The position numbers and the translations under genes were made by a program. The notes beneath the pieces were generated by a model. It did not search any database, had not been told where the DNA came from, and saw only the letters and a list, made by a program, of their open reading frames with translations. From positions 434,001-498,000 of the forward strand of contig NZ_NOYI01000021.1 of assembly GCF_002258785.1 (NCBI RefSeq): a stretch of 64,000 nucleotides of DNA, given 5' to 3'. This DNA is from Rhodococcus sp. 06-235-1A. Lineage in GTDB: Bacteria; Actinomycetota; Actinomycetes; Mycobacteriales; Mycobacteriaceae. Positions 34,402 through 43,082 of this stretch are shown here, piece after piece. How positions within the stretch are numbered: the first letter of the stretch is position 1; the number at the start of each line of letters is the position of its first letter.

Positions 34402-34682
34402 CAGAACTCCTTTCAGTCAGAATTCGCCAGTGTCCACCTCGACCATCGATCGCAGGGCCCGCAGTCTCGGTGAGCGAACCGGCACAGCGTGATCGGGGCA
34501 GATGCCCCGCGATACTGCGTGCGGCGGCCGCCCGGGCGGAGCTCGCGACACAAAGGCCCGGCTGCCTCGAGGACCGCTGAGCAAAACATCGAGCTGCGCG
34601 CTCGACCGCACACTGGTTGTGTAGGAAGCACACGCTGGCGACTCGAGATCTCGACCAGATGAATGCTATGAAAGGAACACCC
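34402..34682. promoter_or_regulatory. Divergent gap, GMC oxidase / amine oxidase
   Basis: This 281-base space must carry promoters for both divergent oxidase genes. It contains AAAGGAG for the leftward gene and AAAGGA for the rightward one. ACAC-N5-GTGT near 34610 is a short dyad. I see no convincing -35/-10 pair or strong operator, and the open frames in it lack family character. Confidence 0.4.
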
Positions 34683-36620
34683 GTGCGTCATCCGCTCTTC
34701 GATTCCCTGACATCCGACGAGTTTCGCCGCGTCGCAGATGTCGTTCGTCGTGAGGCCATCGCAGAAAGGCCGGGGTTCGCCGCGGTCTATACCGACGAGC
34801 CGGACAAGCGACTGCTCCGCGAAGGTCACGAGATCGCCCGTCGCGCAAGGGTTCTGTTGGTCGATCGTGGTTCCGGAACGACGCACGATGTCGTCGTCGA
34901 TCTCGATGCCGACGCCGTGGTCTCGTCCTCCGTTATCACCGACGGTGCTGCACCCGTCCTGCTCGAGGAGTTCGATCTTGCTCCCGACCTGATCAAGCAG
35001 GATCCGCGGTACGTCGAGGCGCTTGCGCTGCGCGGCATCACCGACATGGACAAAGTCCAGATCGATCCGTGGGGCGTCGGCAACATGGCCGTGCCCGGCG
35101 TGCTCGATTACCCCGTCGACGGCCGGCGTCTGGCCGGCTCGGTCTCGTACTACCGCGATTTTCCCGACGACAACGGGTACGCGCACCCCATCGAGGGTGT
35201 CATCGCTGTGGTCGATCTGGTGGCGCTGAAGGTCATCGACGTCCACGACTTCGGCGTTCGGCCGATGAACGTCGAGCAGGCCAACTACACGGCGGACGCG
35301 AACCAGCCGATGCGCTCCGACGTCGCCCCGCTCGTCATCACTCAGCCCGAGGGCGTCGGATTCAAGATCGACGGCCGCGAGCTCACCTGGCAGAAGTGGC
35401 GCTTCCGGATCAACTGGCATCCGCTCGAGGGGCTGGTGCTGCATGCGGTGGAGTACCTGGACGGGGACGAGTACCGCTCGGTTCTGCACCGCGCGTCCCT
35501 GGGCGAAATGGTCGTACCCTACGGCGACCCGTCCAAGGAGCACTTCTGGCGCAGCGCATTCGACGCCGGCGAGTTCGGCCTCGGAAAGCTCGCCAATTCG
35601 CTTCGACTCGGCTGTGACTGCCTCGGTGAGATCGTGTACCTGGACGCGGAGAATGCCGGCGAGAACGGTGAACCGACCACTATCGAGAATGCGATCTGCA
35701 TCCACGAAGAGGACGCGGGCATTCTGTGGAAGCACACCGACTGGATGACCGGCCAGGTCGACGTACGTCGCTCGCGTCGCCTGGTCGTCAGCTTCATCGC
35801 CACCGTCGGCAACTACCACTACGGCTTCTACTGGAACTTCTACCAGGACGCCTCCATTCAGATGGAGGTCAAGCTACTGGGGATCGTGCAGACCCGCTCG
35901 GTCGAAGAGGGCGAGACCTCTGCGCACGGCACCCGGATCGCCAAGAACATCGTGTCCAGCTACCACCAGCATCTGTTCTCGTTCCGGCTCGATACCGAAA
36001 TCGACGGATGGCAGAACACCGTCGTACAGAACGATGCCTACGGCGTGCCTGTCGGCCCGGACAATCCCTACGGCAACGCAATTGGAGTCAAGAAAACGGT
36101 CATCGACCGCGAATTGACCGGTGACGACCACACCAACACGCAGTCGTCTCGCAGTTGGCAGATCATGAACACCGCCAAGAAGAACGCCTGGGGCAATCCG
36201 GTCAGTTACAAGTTCCTGCCCGGTTGGTCCTCGGCAACGATGCTGGCGCAGGATCCCTCATTGATTGCCAAGCGAGCCGGTTTCGGCACCCGCAACATGT
36301 GGGTGACGCCGTACTCGCCCGCTGAAATGCGCCCCTCGGGTGACTTCCCGAACCAGAGCCGCTCCGGTGACGGTCTTCCCCGATGGACTGCGGAAAATCG
36401 CGCGACCGACAACACGGATGTGGTGCTGTGGCACACCCTGGGAGTGACACACATTCCGCGCGCCGAGGACTGGCCGGTCATGCCGACCGAGGTCGTCGGT
36501 TTCCACCTGCTGCCGGTGAACTTCTTCGACAAGAACCCGGCGCTGGACGTGCCTGCTTCGTCGAGTGCACACGGCGGGAGCGCTGCAGACGACCAGCCGG
36601 GCGAAGCGTCGTGTCACTGA
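34683..36620 (+). CDS. Copper-containing primary amine oxidase
   Basis: The 645-residue enzyme carries all core residues of copper amine oxidases. These are the catalytic base Asp294 (FDAGEFGLG), the topaquinone precursor Tyr378 (TVGNYHYGFYW) and the copper ligands His428 and His430 (YHQHLFSF) and His590 (GVTHIPRAEDW). The residue after the precursor tyrosine is histidine, where family members usually have Asp or Glu. The enzyme converts a primary amine and O2 to aldehyde, ammonia and H2O2. The GTG at 34683 has AAAGGA nearby and opens with the family-like HPLFDSLT; upstream ATGs at 34659 and 34668 are alternatives. It overlaps the membrane protein gene by 10 bases. No signal peptide is seen. 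Confidence 0.9.
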   Translation: MRHPLFDSLTSDEFRRVADVVRREAIAERPGFAAVYTDEPDKRLLREGHEIARRARVLLVDRGSGTTHDVVVDLDADAVVSSSVITDGAAPVLLEEFDLAPDLIKQDPRYVEALALRGITDMDKVQIDPWGVGNMAVPGVLDYPVDGRRLAGSVSYYRDFPDDNGYAHPIEGVIAVVDLVALKVIDVHDFGVRPMNVEQANYTADANQPMRSDVAPLVITQPEGVGFKIDGRELTWQKWRFRINWHPLEGLVLHAVEYLDGDEYRSVLHRASLGEMVVPYGDPSKEHFWRSAFDAGEFGLGKLANSLRLGCDCLGEIVYLDAENAGENGEPTTIENAICIHEEDAGILWKHTDWMTGQVDVRRSRRLVVSFIATVGNYHYGFYWNFYQDASIQMEVKLLGIVQTRSVEEGETSAHGTRIAKNIVSSYHQHLFSFRLDTEIDGWQNTVVQNDAYGVPVGPDNPYGNAIGVKKTVIDRELTGDDHTNTQSSRSWQIMNTAKKNAWGNPVSYKFLPGWSSATMLAQDPSLIAKRAGFGTRNMWVTPYSPAEMRPSGDFPNQSRSGDGLPRWTAENRATDNTDVVLWHTLGVTHIPRAEDWPVMPTEVVGFHLLPVNFFDKNPALDVPASSSAHGGSAADDQPGEASCH

Positions 36621-37126
36621 CCCTCGGGCCTGTGGTGGGCATGCCACCCGGGCGCGAAAGAATCAGGGCTGGAGTCGATCTGGTCGATGCCGTCCTCGCC
36701 GCTGTTGCGATTCTGTGTCTGGTGGTGCACGTCGTGTTGCTCATCGTCACGGGCACGGCGATGCTCGGCATGGTTGTGCCGATGCTCGTTCTGTCCGGCC
36801 TGTGCGTGGCGTTCACGTGCAGGAAAGGCAACGGCCACCGCGTACGCGAGTACGCGGTGACCGCCGGTTTCGGTATCGCGATGCTCACTGTGCACTGGGC
36901 GTTGATGTCGACGTCGCTGGGCCACTCGAGCCACACGGCGGCGGAAAGCGGCGCCATGGATCACGCTGCGATGGGGCACGGAGCGATGGACATGGCAGGC
37001 TCCGGCAGTGTTCTGTCCGCGCAGTCGTTCGAGGGATTGATGCAGGCCGGGTTGTTCTTCGCAGCCCTTCAGGTCGTGTTGGCAGTGGGCGCATCGGTGC
37101 GTGCCCTGCGTGCCGGCGGTGAGTAG
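36611..37126 (+). CDS. Small membrane protein with His/Met-rich copper-binding loop
   Basis: The 171-residue protein has four hydrophobic helices (about 23-47, 48-69, 81-101 and 141-165). Between helices 3 and 4 lies a loop with His105, His108, Met116, His118, Met121, His123, Met126 and Met128 (MDHAAMGHGAMDMAG). Such His/Met clusters bind Cu(I) or Cu(II) in bacterial copper carriers. Its GTG overlaps the end of the copper amine oxidase gene, and its end overlaps the next gene, so it is translated with the oxidase. A role in delivering copper to the oxidase, or in handling copper at the membrane, is inferred. I recognise no named family. Confidence 0.8.
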   Translation: MSLTLGPVVGMPPGRERIRAGVDLVDAVLAAVAILCLVVHVVLLIVTGTAMLGMVVPMLVLSGLCVAFTCRKGNGHRVREYAVTAGFGIAMLTVHWALMSTSLGHSSHTAAESGAMDHAAMGHGAMDMAGSGSVLSAQSFEGLMQAGLFFAALQVVLAVGASVRALRAGGE

Positions 37127-39233
37127 ATCCATCGCCGCGACCGAGAGCGAACACGGGAACTCCGGTGCCGACGGCACCGGGGCTTCCGCGTCTGCGGTGA
37201 CGGCTCCGTCGGGTCGGCACCGTCTTCGCCTAGTCGTGATGCTCGGTGCCCTCACCGCACTCGGCCCGTTCACCGTCGACATGTATCTGTCGGCTTTTCC
37301 CGTCATCGCAACCGAATTCGCGATATCGGAGACGGCGGTGCAGTTCACCCTGACCGGCACTCTGATCGGATTCGCCGTCGGCCAACTGGTGATCGGTCCG
37401 ATGTCGGACGCACTGGGGAGGCGACGTCCACTGATCGTGGCGTCGCTGCTCCACGTTGCGGCCTCTCTCGGGTGCGTGGTCGCGCCGGGTATCGAGGTGC
37501 TGGCAGTGCTTCGGGTCCTGCAGGGTTTCGGAGGTGCAGCCGGAGCCGTCCTGGCCATGGCCGTGGTGCGAGACCTCTACCAGGGCAACGCCGCTGCGGT
37601 CATGATGTCCCGGCTCATGTTGGTGATGGGTGTGGCACCGATCCTGGCACCGTCGATCGGTGGCCTGGTCGTCGAACTGTCGACGTGGCGCGTGATCTTC
37701 GTGATTCTCGCGGCTCTGGGACTGACCGCCGTTGCGATCGGCGCGTTCGCAATGCCCGAGACCTTGCCCCCGGCTGCACGGCAGCAGAACAGTGCGCGCA
37801 CGGTTCTGCGGAACTACGCGCGTCTCGGCACGGATCGAGCCTTCGTCTCGATGGTGCTCGTGTGCGGCTTGGGCCGAGTGGTGATGTTCGCGTACATCTC
37901 TGCCTCGCCGTTCGTGCTGCAAGGTAGCTTCGGACTCACTCCGCAACAGTTCGGAATCGCCTTTGCCGCAGGCGCAGTCGTCTTGATCGGAGCTTCGCAG
38001 CTCAACGTCGTCGTTCTTCGTCGATGGACAACTCGAACCGTTCTGCTCTCTGCGCTGCTGATCGGCACCGTCGTTGCCGTCGTGTTCGTGGTCTTGGCGG
38101 CGACCGATACGGGCGGGTTGATCGGTTTCGGGGTGCCGGTGCTGCTGATCTTGGCAGTGATGGGCACGGTCCTACCGAATGCTCCGGCGCAAGCACTGGC
38201 CGGCTACGGGTCCCTGGCCGGTACCGCGTCGGCCTTGATCGGCGGCGTCCAATTCGCTTTCGCAGCGGCAGCCGCACCCGTCGTCGGTCTCCTCGGCAAC
38301 GACGCCCTCGCAGTGGCGACTATGATGGCTTTCGCGGCGTCGGTTGCCTTGGTGCTGGTTCTCGTCGGCACCGGACCGACGGTGAGGACCGCTGAGCGAG
38401 ACGCAGTTGTTGCCGGTGACGCCCCCGTGTCCGAAGCTTGCGTCGTGACTGTGAGCCAGAACAACATCGAGGCCGCCGCCGGGCGGCTGAATCACGCTGC
38501 GAACAGCGGCGAGCCCTGCGAGCCGGTCCGCGACCTGATCGGCCGTGACGACGTGACGGCGGCCTATGCGGTACAGGAGATTCTCAACAACGAGCGTCTG
38601 GATTCCGGAGCGGTCGTGGTCGGCCGAAAGATCGGTTTGACGTCGAAAGCCGTTCAGGCGCAATTGGGTGTCGACCGTCCCGACTTCGGAATGCTGTTCG
38701 ACGACATGGCCTACGGTGCCGACGCCGTCATTCCCGCCGAGCAGGTGTCACAACCGCGGGTCGAGGCCGAGATCGCCTTCGTATTGCGCGAAGATCTGGC
38801 CGACGGGCCTCTCGACGCAGATCGCGTCAGACGAGCCACCGATTACGTGGTCGCCGCCCTCGAGGTATGTGGTAGCCGAATCAGCAACTGGGACATCAGC
38901 TTTGCAGACACCGTGGCCGACAATGCGTCGGCGGGTGCCTACGTACTCGGTGATCGGAAAGTGTTGCTCGGGGATCTGGACCTCACCGAGGTGCAGATGA
39001 CCATGTCGATCGACGGAACTCAGGTGTCCGAGGGCACCGGTGCCGCTTGCCTCGGCGATCCGGTCGCAGCCGTCGTCTGGCTGGCACAGACCGCGGCAGA
39101 CCTCGGTCGGCCGCTGCGTGCCGGCCAGGTCGTTCTGTCCGGAGCTTTGGGACCGATGCGGGCGGTCGCAGCAGGACAGTCGGTCACGGCCACCCTGACC
39201 GGCCTCGGATCGGTGAGCGCTTCCTTCCAGTAG
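37119..39233 (+). CDS. MFS permease (Bcr/CflA type) fused to 2-hydroxypentadienoate hydratase
   Basis: One open frame of 704 residues joins two enzymes. Residues about 35-425 are a 12-helix MFS carrier of the Bcr/CflA drug-efflux branch (LGPFTVDMYLSAFPVIA; loop GPMSDALGRRRPLI; RVLQGFGGAAGAVLAMAVVRD). Residues about 445-704 are a full 2-keto-4-pentenoate hydratase, with GRKIGLTSKAVQAQLG, metal ligands Glu549 and Glu551 (RVEAEIAFVL), and SNWDISFADTVADNASAGAYVLG. No stop separates them. GTGs at 38445 and 38451 could start a separate hydratase, but no ribosome site is clear. The hydratase would supply the MhpD step otherwise missing from the meta-cleavage genes. The start is a GTG overlapping the previous stop by 8 bases. 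Confidence 0.85.
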   Translation: MSRSIAATESEHGNSGADGTGASASAVTAPSGRHRLRLVVMLGALTALGPFTVDMYLSAFPVIATEFAISETAVQFTLTGTLIGFAVGQLVIGPMSDALGRRRPLIVASLLHVAASLGCVVAPGIEVLAVLRVLQGFGGAAGAVLAMAVVRDLYQGNAAAVMMSRLMLVMGVAPILAPSIGGLVVELSTWRVIFVILAALGLTAVAIGAFAMPETLPPAARQQNSARTVLRNYARLGTDRAFVSMVLVCGLGRVVMFAYISASPFVLQGSFGLTPQQFGIAFAAGAVVLIGASQLNVVVLRRWTTRTVLLSALLIGTVVAVVFVVLAATDTGGLIGFGVPVLLILAVMGTVLPNAPAQALAGYGSLAGTASALIGGVQFAFAAAAAPVVGLLGNDALAVATMMAFAASVALVLVLVGTGPTVRTAERDAVVAGDAPVSEACVVTVSQNNIEAAAGRLNHAANSGEPCEPVRDLIGRDDVTAAYAVQEILNNERLDSGAVVVGRKIGLTSKAVQAQLGVDRPDFGMLFDDMAYGADAVIPAEQVSQPRVEAEIAFVLREDLADGPLDADRVRRATDYVVAALEVCGSRISNWDISFADTVADNASAGAYVLGDRKVLLGDLDLTEVQMTMSIDGTQVSEGTGAACLGDPVAAVVWLAQTAADLGRPLRAGQVVLSGALGPMRAVAAGQSVTATLTGLGSVSASFQ

Positions 39234-39313
39234 TAAACCGGGACAACCCTTCTCCGTGTATCGCGCTACGGATGCAGGTTGTACTCGCAACGTGTCACGT
39301 CAGAAGGAGAACA

Positions 39314-40837
39314 ATGTCGTCCATTCTCTCGTCGGAAACAGCCCGCGCGGCTTTCGTCCCCAACGGGGATTATCAGCAGTTCATCGGTGGCGACTGGGTG
39401 AGCGCCCGTAGCACCTTCGAAGCGGTCGACCCCAGCGTCGGAAGCCCGTGGGCGGTCCTGCCGCAGGGCACGGCCGAGGACGCGGAGTCCGCCGTGGCGG
39501 CGGCCGTCCGCGCCTTCGGGCAGTGGCGCAGGACGACGCAGGATCAGCGACAAGCAATCCTGCTGTCGATCGCGGATCGCTTCGAGGCCGACGGCGACCG
39601 TTTCGGTGCCTTGTTGGCGACCGAGAACGGCCGACCGGTGCGCGAAGCAGGAATTGCCGACATCCCTACGGTTGTGGCAATTTTCAGGTTCTACGCCGGC
39701 GTCATTCGCGCATTCAACGGCGAGCAGATTCCGCTGTCGAACCCCGACACCCTGCTCTACACCAAGCGCGAACCTCTCGGCGTGGTCGCGGCGATCATCT
39801 CGTGGAATTCGCCGTTGATCACCTTCGCCAACAAGGTGGCACCCGCGCTGGCCGCCGGCAACACGGTCGTCGTCAAGCCCTCGGAGTACGCGTCTGCGAG
39901 CATTCTCGAGTTCACCCGGTTGATCGGTGACCTCCTGCCGGCCGGTGTGCTGAACATCGTCACCGGTCTCGGCCCCGAGACGGGAGCGGCTCTGGTCTCG
40001 CACCCCGACGTCGCCAAGATAACGTTCACCGGTGGTCCGGACACTGCCCGGGCAATTCTCGGTTCCGCAGCGCGCACACTGCGGCCGAGTTTGATGGAGC
40101 TCGGCGGCAAGGGACCGATGATCGTCGCTGCCGACGCGGACCTCGAACTCGCGGTTCAGGACGCGCTGATGGGGATCTATCTGGCCAACGGTCAGGCGTG
40201 CATCGCAGCCTCGCGTCTACTGCTGCACGACGACATCCACGACGAATTCGTCGAGCGGTTCGCTGCGGTGGCCCGAAAGATCAAGGTGGGCGACGCGACT
40301 GATCCGAGCAGCGAGATGGGACCGCTGGTGTCGGGTCGTCAACTCGAACTGGTCAGCGCACACGTCGAGCGGGCGCGCGCGGAGGGTGTCTCGGTGGTCG
40401 TCGGAGACGAGCCACTCGATCTGGACGACTCTCTGCACGGTGGGTTCTATCATCGTCCGGTGCTGCTGGCCGATCCGAAGGGCCAGGCCACGATCGTGCG
40501 GACCGAAGTCTTCGGTCCGGTGACCGTCGCGGAACGCTACCGAACCGACGAAGAAGCGATCGCTCGCGCGAACGCATCGCCGTACGGCTTGGCGGCCGGG
40601 GTCTGGACACAGAACCTGCGCCGCGCGCATCAGTTCGCAGATCGCCTGGACGCGGGAATCGTGTGGGTGAACCGATGGTTCGATCTGCCGCCCGGGATGC
40701 CGATGGGCGGCCGAGGTGACAGCGGGTTCGGACGTGAGTTGTCGTTCGAGACACTCCGTGAGTACTCCGCAGTCAAGTCGGTCAACATCGATCTCGGAGG
40801 CGATCGACCACCACTGTGGGGATTGGCCGGGCAGTAG
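39314..40837 (+). CDS. Aldehyde dehydrogenase (NAD(P)+)
   Basis: The 507-residue protein is a standard aldehyde dehydrogenase with the cofactor segment AIISWNSPLITFANKVAPAL, catalytic Glu262 (MELGGKGP) and nucleophile Cys296 (NGQACIA). It oxidises an aldehyde to the acid. The ATG at 39314 has AAGGAG at correct spacing. A longer open frame overlaps the hydratase and is rejected. It lies 80 bases after the MFS-hydratase gene and could oxidise the aldehyde made by the copper amine oxidase or the GMC oxidase. The TetR gene follows 35 bases later. Confidence 0.9.
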   Translation: MSSILSSETARAAFVPNGDYQQFIGGDWVSARSTFEAVDPSVGSPWAVLPQGTAEDAESAVAAAVRAFGQWRRTTQDQRQAILLSIADRFEADGDRFGALLATENGRPVREAGIADIPTVVAIFRFYAGVIRAFNGEQIPLSNPDTLLYTKREPLGVVAAIISWNSPLITFANKVAPALAAGNTVVVKPSEYASASILEFTRLIGDLLPAGVLNIVTGLGPETGAALVSHPDVAKITFTGGPDTARAILGSAARTLRPSLMELGGKGPMIVAADADLELAVQDALMGIYLANGQACIAASRLLLHDDIHDEFVERFAAVARKIKVGDATDPSSEMGPLVSGRQLELVSAHVERARAEGVSVVVGDEPLDLDDSLHGGFYHRPVLLADPKGQATIVRTEVFGPVTVAERYRTDEEAIARANASPYGLAAGVWTQNLRRAHQFADRLDAGIVWVNRWFDLPPGMPMGGRGDSGFGRELSFETLREYSAVKSVNIDLGGDRPPLWGLAGQ

Positions 40838-40872
40838 CGACGCGGTCGTCCGTAGCGTGGTTTGCTGTGAGG

Positions 40873-41448
40873 ATGAACGCTGCCGACGACTCGACGGAAC
40901 ATGAATCCGATCAGTCCACCAGGGATCGACTGCTGGATGCGGCCATCGATATCGCCGGTGAGACCGGTGTACAGGCTGTCACCTACCGGGCCGTGGCTGC
41001 CCGCGTGGGCATGGCGCACGGCTTGGTCCGGCACCATTTCGGCACCCGGGAGCAGTTGCTGATCGAAGCGTTTCGCCGAGCGGCGGAACAGGATTCGGAC
41101 GACGTCGGGCTGGAGGCGAACTCGATCGACGAGTTTGCCTCCAATCTCGTTCCAACACTCAATAATTCGCGTAAGCGCCAGTTGCTTCAATACGACGAGA
41201 CCACTCAGGCGGTCCGCGGTAATCTACCGATCGAAAACGTGCGTGGACTGTACCGGCGGTATGCGGCTCAGGTCCGACACACGCTCGACAATGCCGGCGT
41301 GCCCGACCCCGACGGCAGCATCTCGGAGCTGGTGTTCTCGGCACTGGACGGACTGGTGATGCAGCACATGGTCTTCTCCGACGACGACAGGACCTCGCAG
41401 CTGCTGGAGCAGCTGCGAGAAGTCCTCCGGCGTCTGGTCGCGAGCTGA
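40873..41448 (+). CDS. TetR-family regulator
   Basis: The 191-residue protein has a TetR DNA-binding domain (RLLDAAIDIAGETGVQAVTY, recognition segment GMAHGLVRHHFGTREQLL) and a short C-terminal domain. The ATG at 40873 sits just behind GTGAGG. A longer frame overlaps the spacer without family character. The gene follows the aldehyde dehydrogenase by 35 bases and ends 4 bases from the convergent ferredoxin gene. Its targets may be the amine-oxidase operon or the oxygenase promoter at 42.9 kb. Confidence 0.85.
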   Translation: MNAADDSTEHESDQSTRDRLLDAAIDIAGETGVQAVTYRAVAARVGMAHGLVRHHFGTREQLLIEAFRRAAEQDSDDVGLEANSIDEFASNLVPTLNNSRKRQLLQYDETTQAVRGNLPIENVRGLYRRYAAQVRHTLDNAGVPDPDGSISELVFSALDGLVMQHMVFSDDDRTSQLLEQLREVLRRLVAS

Positions 41449-41452
41449 TCGC

Positions 41453-41788
41453 TCAGTGATTCGCCGTGAATTCGGTGTCGACGCCCAACGGTCCCAATTT
41501 CTGAGATCCGCCCGGATCACCGATCGGCTCGCTTCTTCCCGGCAACGGCTCGTTGAAGAAGGCGATGGAATCTGCGACGAATTCTGCGAGCTCGGGATCC
41601 TTGCGCGCTTTTCGGTCGACGAAGACGGCGTCCACCGGGCACTCCACTTCGCATGCCCCGCAGTCGATGCACTCGTTGGGGTTGATGTAGCTGCGGCGGT
41701 CGCCGATGTAGATGCAGTCGACGGGGCACACTTCGATGCACGACCGATCGAGCTGATCGATGCAGTTGATTCCGATGACGTAGGACAT
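41453..41788 (-). CDS. 7Fe ferredoxin (3Fe-4S/4Fe-4S)
   Basis: The 111-residue protein has eight cysteines, Cys9, 17, 21, 25, 40, 43, 46 and 50, in the pattern of actinobacterial 7Fe ferredoxins (SCIEVCPVDCIYIGDR and CIDCGACEVECPVDAVF). It carries one electron at a time between a reductase and an oxygenase. The ATG at 41788 follows AGGAGG and starts MSYVIG, the usual opening. It is read after the ferredoxin reductase gene in a two-gene operon divergent from the Rieske oxygenase, so it is probably that enzyme's electron donor. Most Rieske oxygenases use a 2Fe-2S donor, so a 7Fe partner is less common. Confidence 0.9.
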   Translation of the reverse strand: MSYVIGINCIDQLDRSCIEVCPVDCIYIGDRRSYINPNECIDCGACEVECPVDAVFVDRKARKDPELAEFVADSIAFFNEPLPGRSEPIGDPGGSQKLGPLGVDTEFTANH

Positions 41789-41831
41789 GCTGGTTCCTCC
41801 TGGTGTGGTGAGGTCTGGTGTGGTGAGGCGC

Positions 41832-42827
41832 TCAGGCGCCGTCGGTCGAATGTCCGGGGAAGAGCACCAGGTCGGGGTCGAGGTCGACCGCAACGTGATT
41901 CATCGCGGTCGCGACTTCACCGAATCCGACCGACATGAGCTTGACCTTTCCGTCGTAGTCGGTCACGTCACCGGCGGCGTAGACGCGGGGCAGGTTGGTT
42001 CGACCCGAACGGTCGACGGCGATGGAACGGCCTCGCAGTTCGAGGTTCCAGTCGCGGATGGGGCCGAGATTGCTGATGAAGCCGAGAGCGGCGATCACAT
42101 GATCGGCCGCGACGACGGTTTCCTCGCCGTTCTTCGCCCGAAGCGCCACCTTCGACAACGACCCGGTTTCCAGATCGCCCACCAGGGCAAGGACTTCGGT
42201 GTCCGTGTGGATGGCGACCTTGCCCGAACGCACGCGTTCGAGAGTCGCGGCGTGACCTCGGAACGTGGCTCGGCGGTGGACCAACGTGACCGATCGGGCG
42301 ATCGAGGCCAGTGCATCTGCCCAGTCGAGCGCGGAGTCACCGCCACCGACGATGACGACATCCTGGTCGGCATGGACCGTGGGATCGGTGACGAAGTAGG
42401 AGAGTGCGGATCCGAGCCATTCGGTACCGGTCTCCATCGCCCGCGGCGTCGGGGTACCGATACCGGCGGTCAGCACGACGGCACCGGCACGAACGATCGT
42501 GCCGTCGTCGAGGGTCAGGACCGGCAGGCCGTCCTCGTGGGTCAGCTCGATGGCCTGACGGCCGAGTAGATAAGTCGGTGAGAAGGCACCGGCCTGCTCC
42601 ACGAGATTGGCGACGAAGTCACGACCCCGTATCGACGGCAGCGCGGCCACGTCGCGAATCTGCTTCTCCGGGTACAGGGCCATCACCTGCCCTCCTGCCT
42701 GGGGGAGAGCGTCGATGACTACGGTCTCCAGCCCGCGAAAGCCGGCGTAGTACGCGCCGTAGAGTCCGGTCGGGCCAGCACCGACGATGGCGACGTCGGT
42801 CGTGACGACCGAGGGCTGAATGGTCAT
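41832..42827 (-). CDS. Ferredoxin-NAD(P)+ reductase, thioredoxin-reductase-like
   Basis: The 331-residue flavoprotein has the FAD motif DVAIVGAGPTGLYGAYYAGF (GAGPTG 16-21), the NAD(P) motif VVIVGGGDSALDWA and the C-terminal VYAAGDVTDYDGKVKLM flavin contact. It lacks the redox-active cysteine pair of thioredoxin reductase, which places it with type 2 ferredoxin reductases (YumC-like). It reduces the ferredoxin gene product encoded 43 bases downstream. Both genes diverge from the Rieske oxygenase, making a three-part oxygenase system. A perfect 15-base palindrome lies in the shared intergenic region. Confidence 0.9.
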   Translation of the reverse strand: MTIQPSVVTTDVAIVGAGPTGLYGAYYAGFRGLETVVIDALPQAGGQVMALYPEKQIRDVAALPSIRGRDFVANLVEQAGAFSPTYLLGRQAIELTHEDGLPVLTLDDGTIVRAGAVVLTAGIGTPTPRAMETGTEWLGSALSYFVTDPTVHADQDVVIVGGGDSALDWADALASIARSVTLVHRRATFRGHAATLERVRSGKVAIHTDTEVLALVGDLETGSLSKVALRAKNGEETVVAADHVIAALGFISNLGPIRDWNLELRGRSIAVDRSGRTNLPRVYAAGDVTDYDGKVKLMSVGFGEVATAMNHVAVDLDPDLVLFPGHSTDGA

Positions 42828-42921
42828 CGGGTCTCCTTCGAGTTCGTTGGGTCCTAGGGACAGTAGGCGCCGCCGTCGGATACATCACGTGGATTGGACC
42901 GCTGAGCGGAACCGGGCGGGG

Positions 42922-42936
42922 TTCTCGGTCCGAGAA
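42922..42936. promoter_or_regulatory. Palindromic operator, reductase/Rieske intergenic
   Basis: TTCTCGGTCCGAGAA is a perfect 7-bp inverted repeat with a single central base. It sits in the 255-base gap between the divergent reductase and oxygenase genes, where it could control both. IclR-family proteins, three of which are encoded nearby, often bind TTC-GAA-type palindromes. Confidence 0.6.
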
Positions 42937-43082
42937 GGCCGGGCGCGTGGACAAATTCCGGTAGGCGGACCGCTTCGATTGTGGTGTCCGCAACGCAGTG
43001 ATGTGCTGTGCCGACTCGGAGCGATCGGTCGAGAAGTCGATTGCTTCCCACGACACGAGTGAACTGCACCTGGAGAGCACAT

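Noticed and set aside
34417..34611. 64-codon minus frame in the oxidase intergenic gap
   Set aside because: No ribosome site, no family character, arginine/proline-rich as expected for random high-GC DNA.
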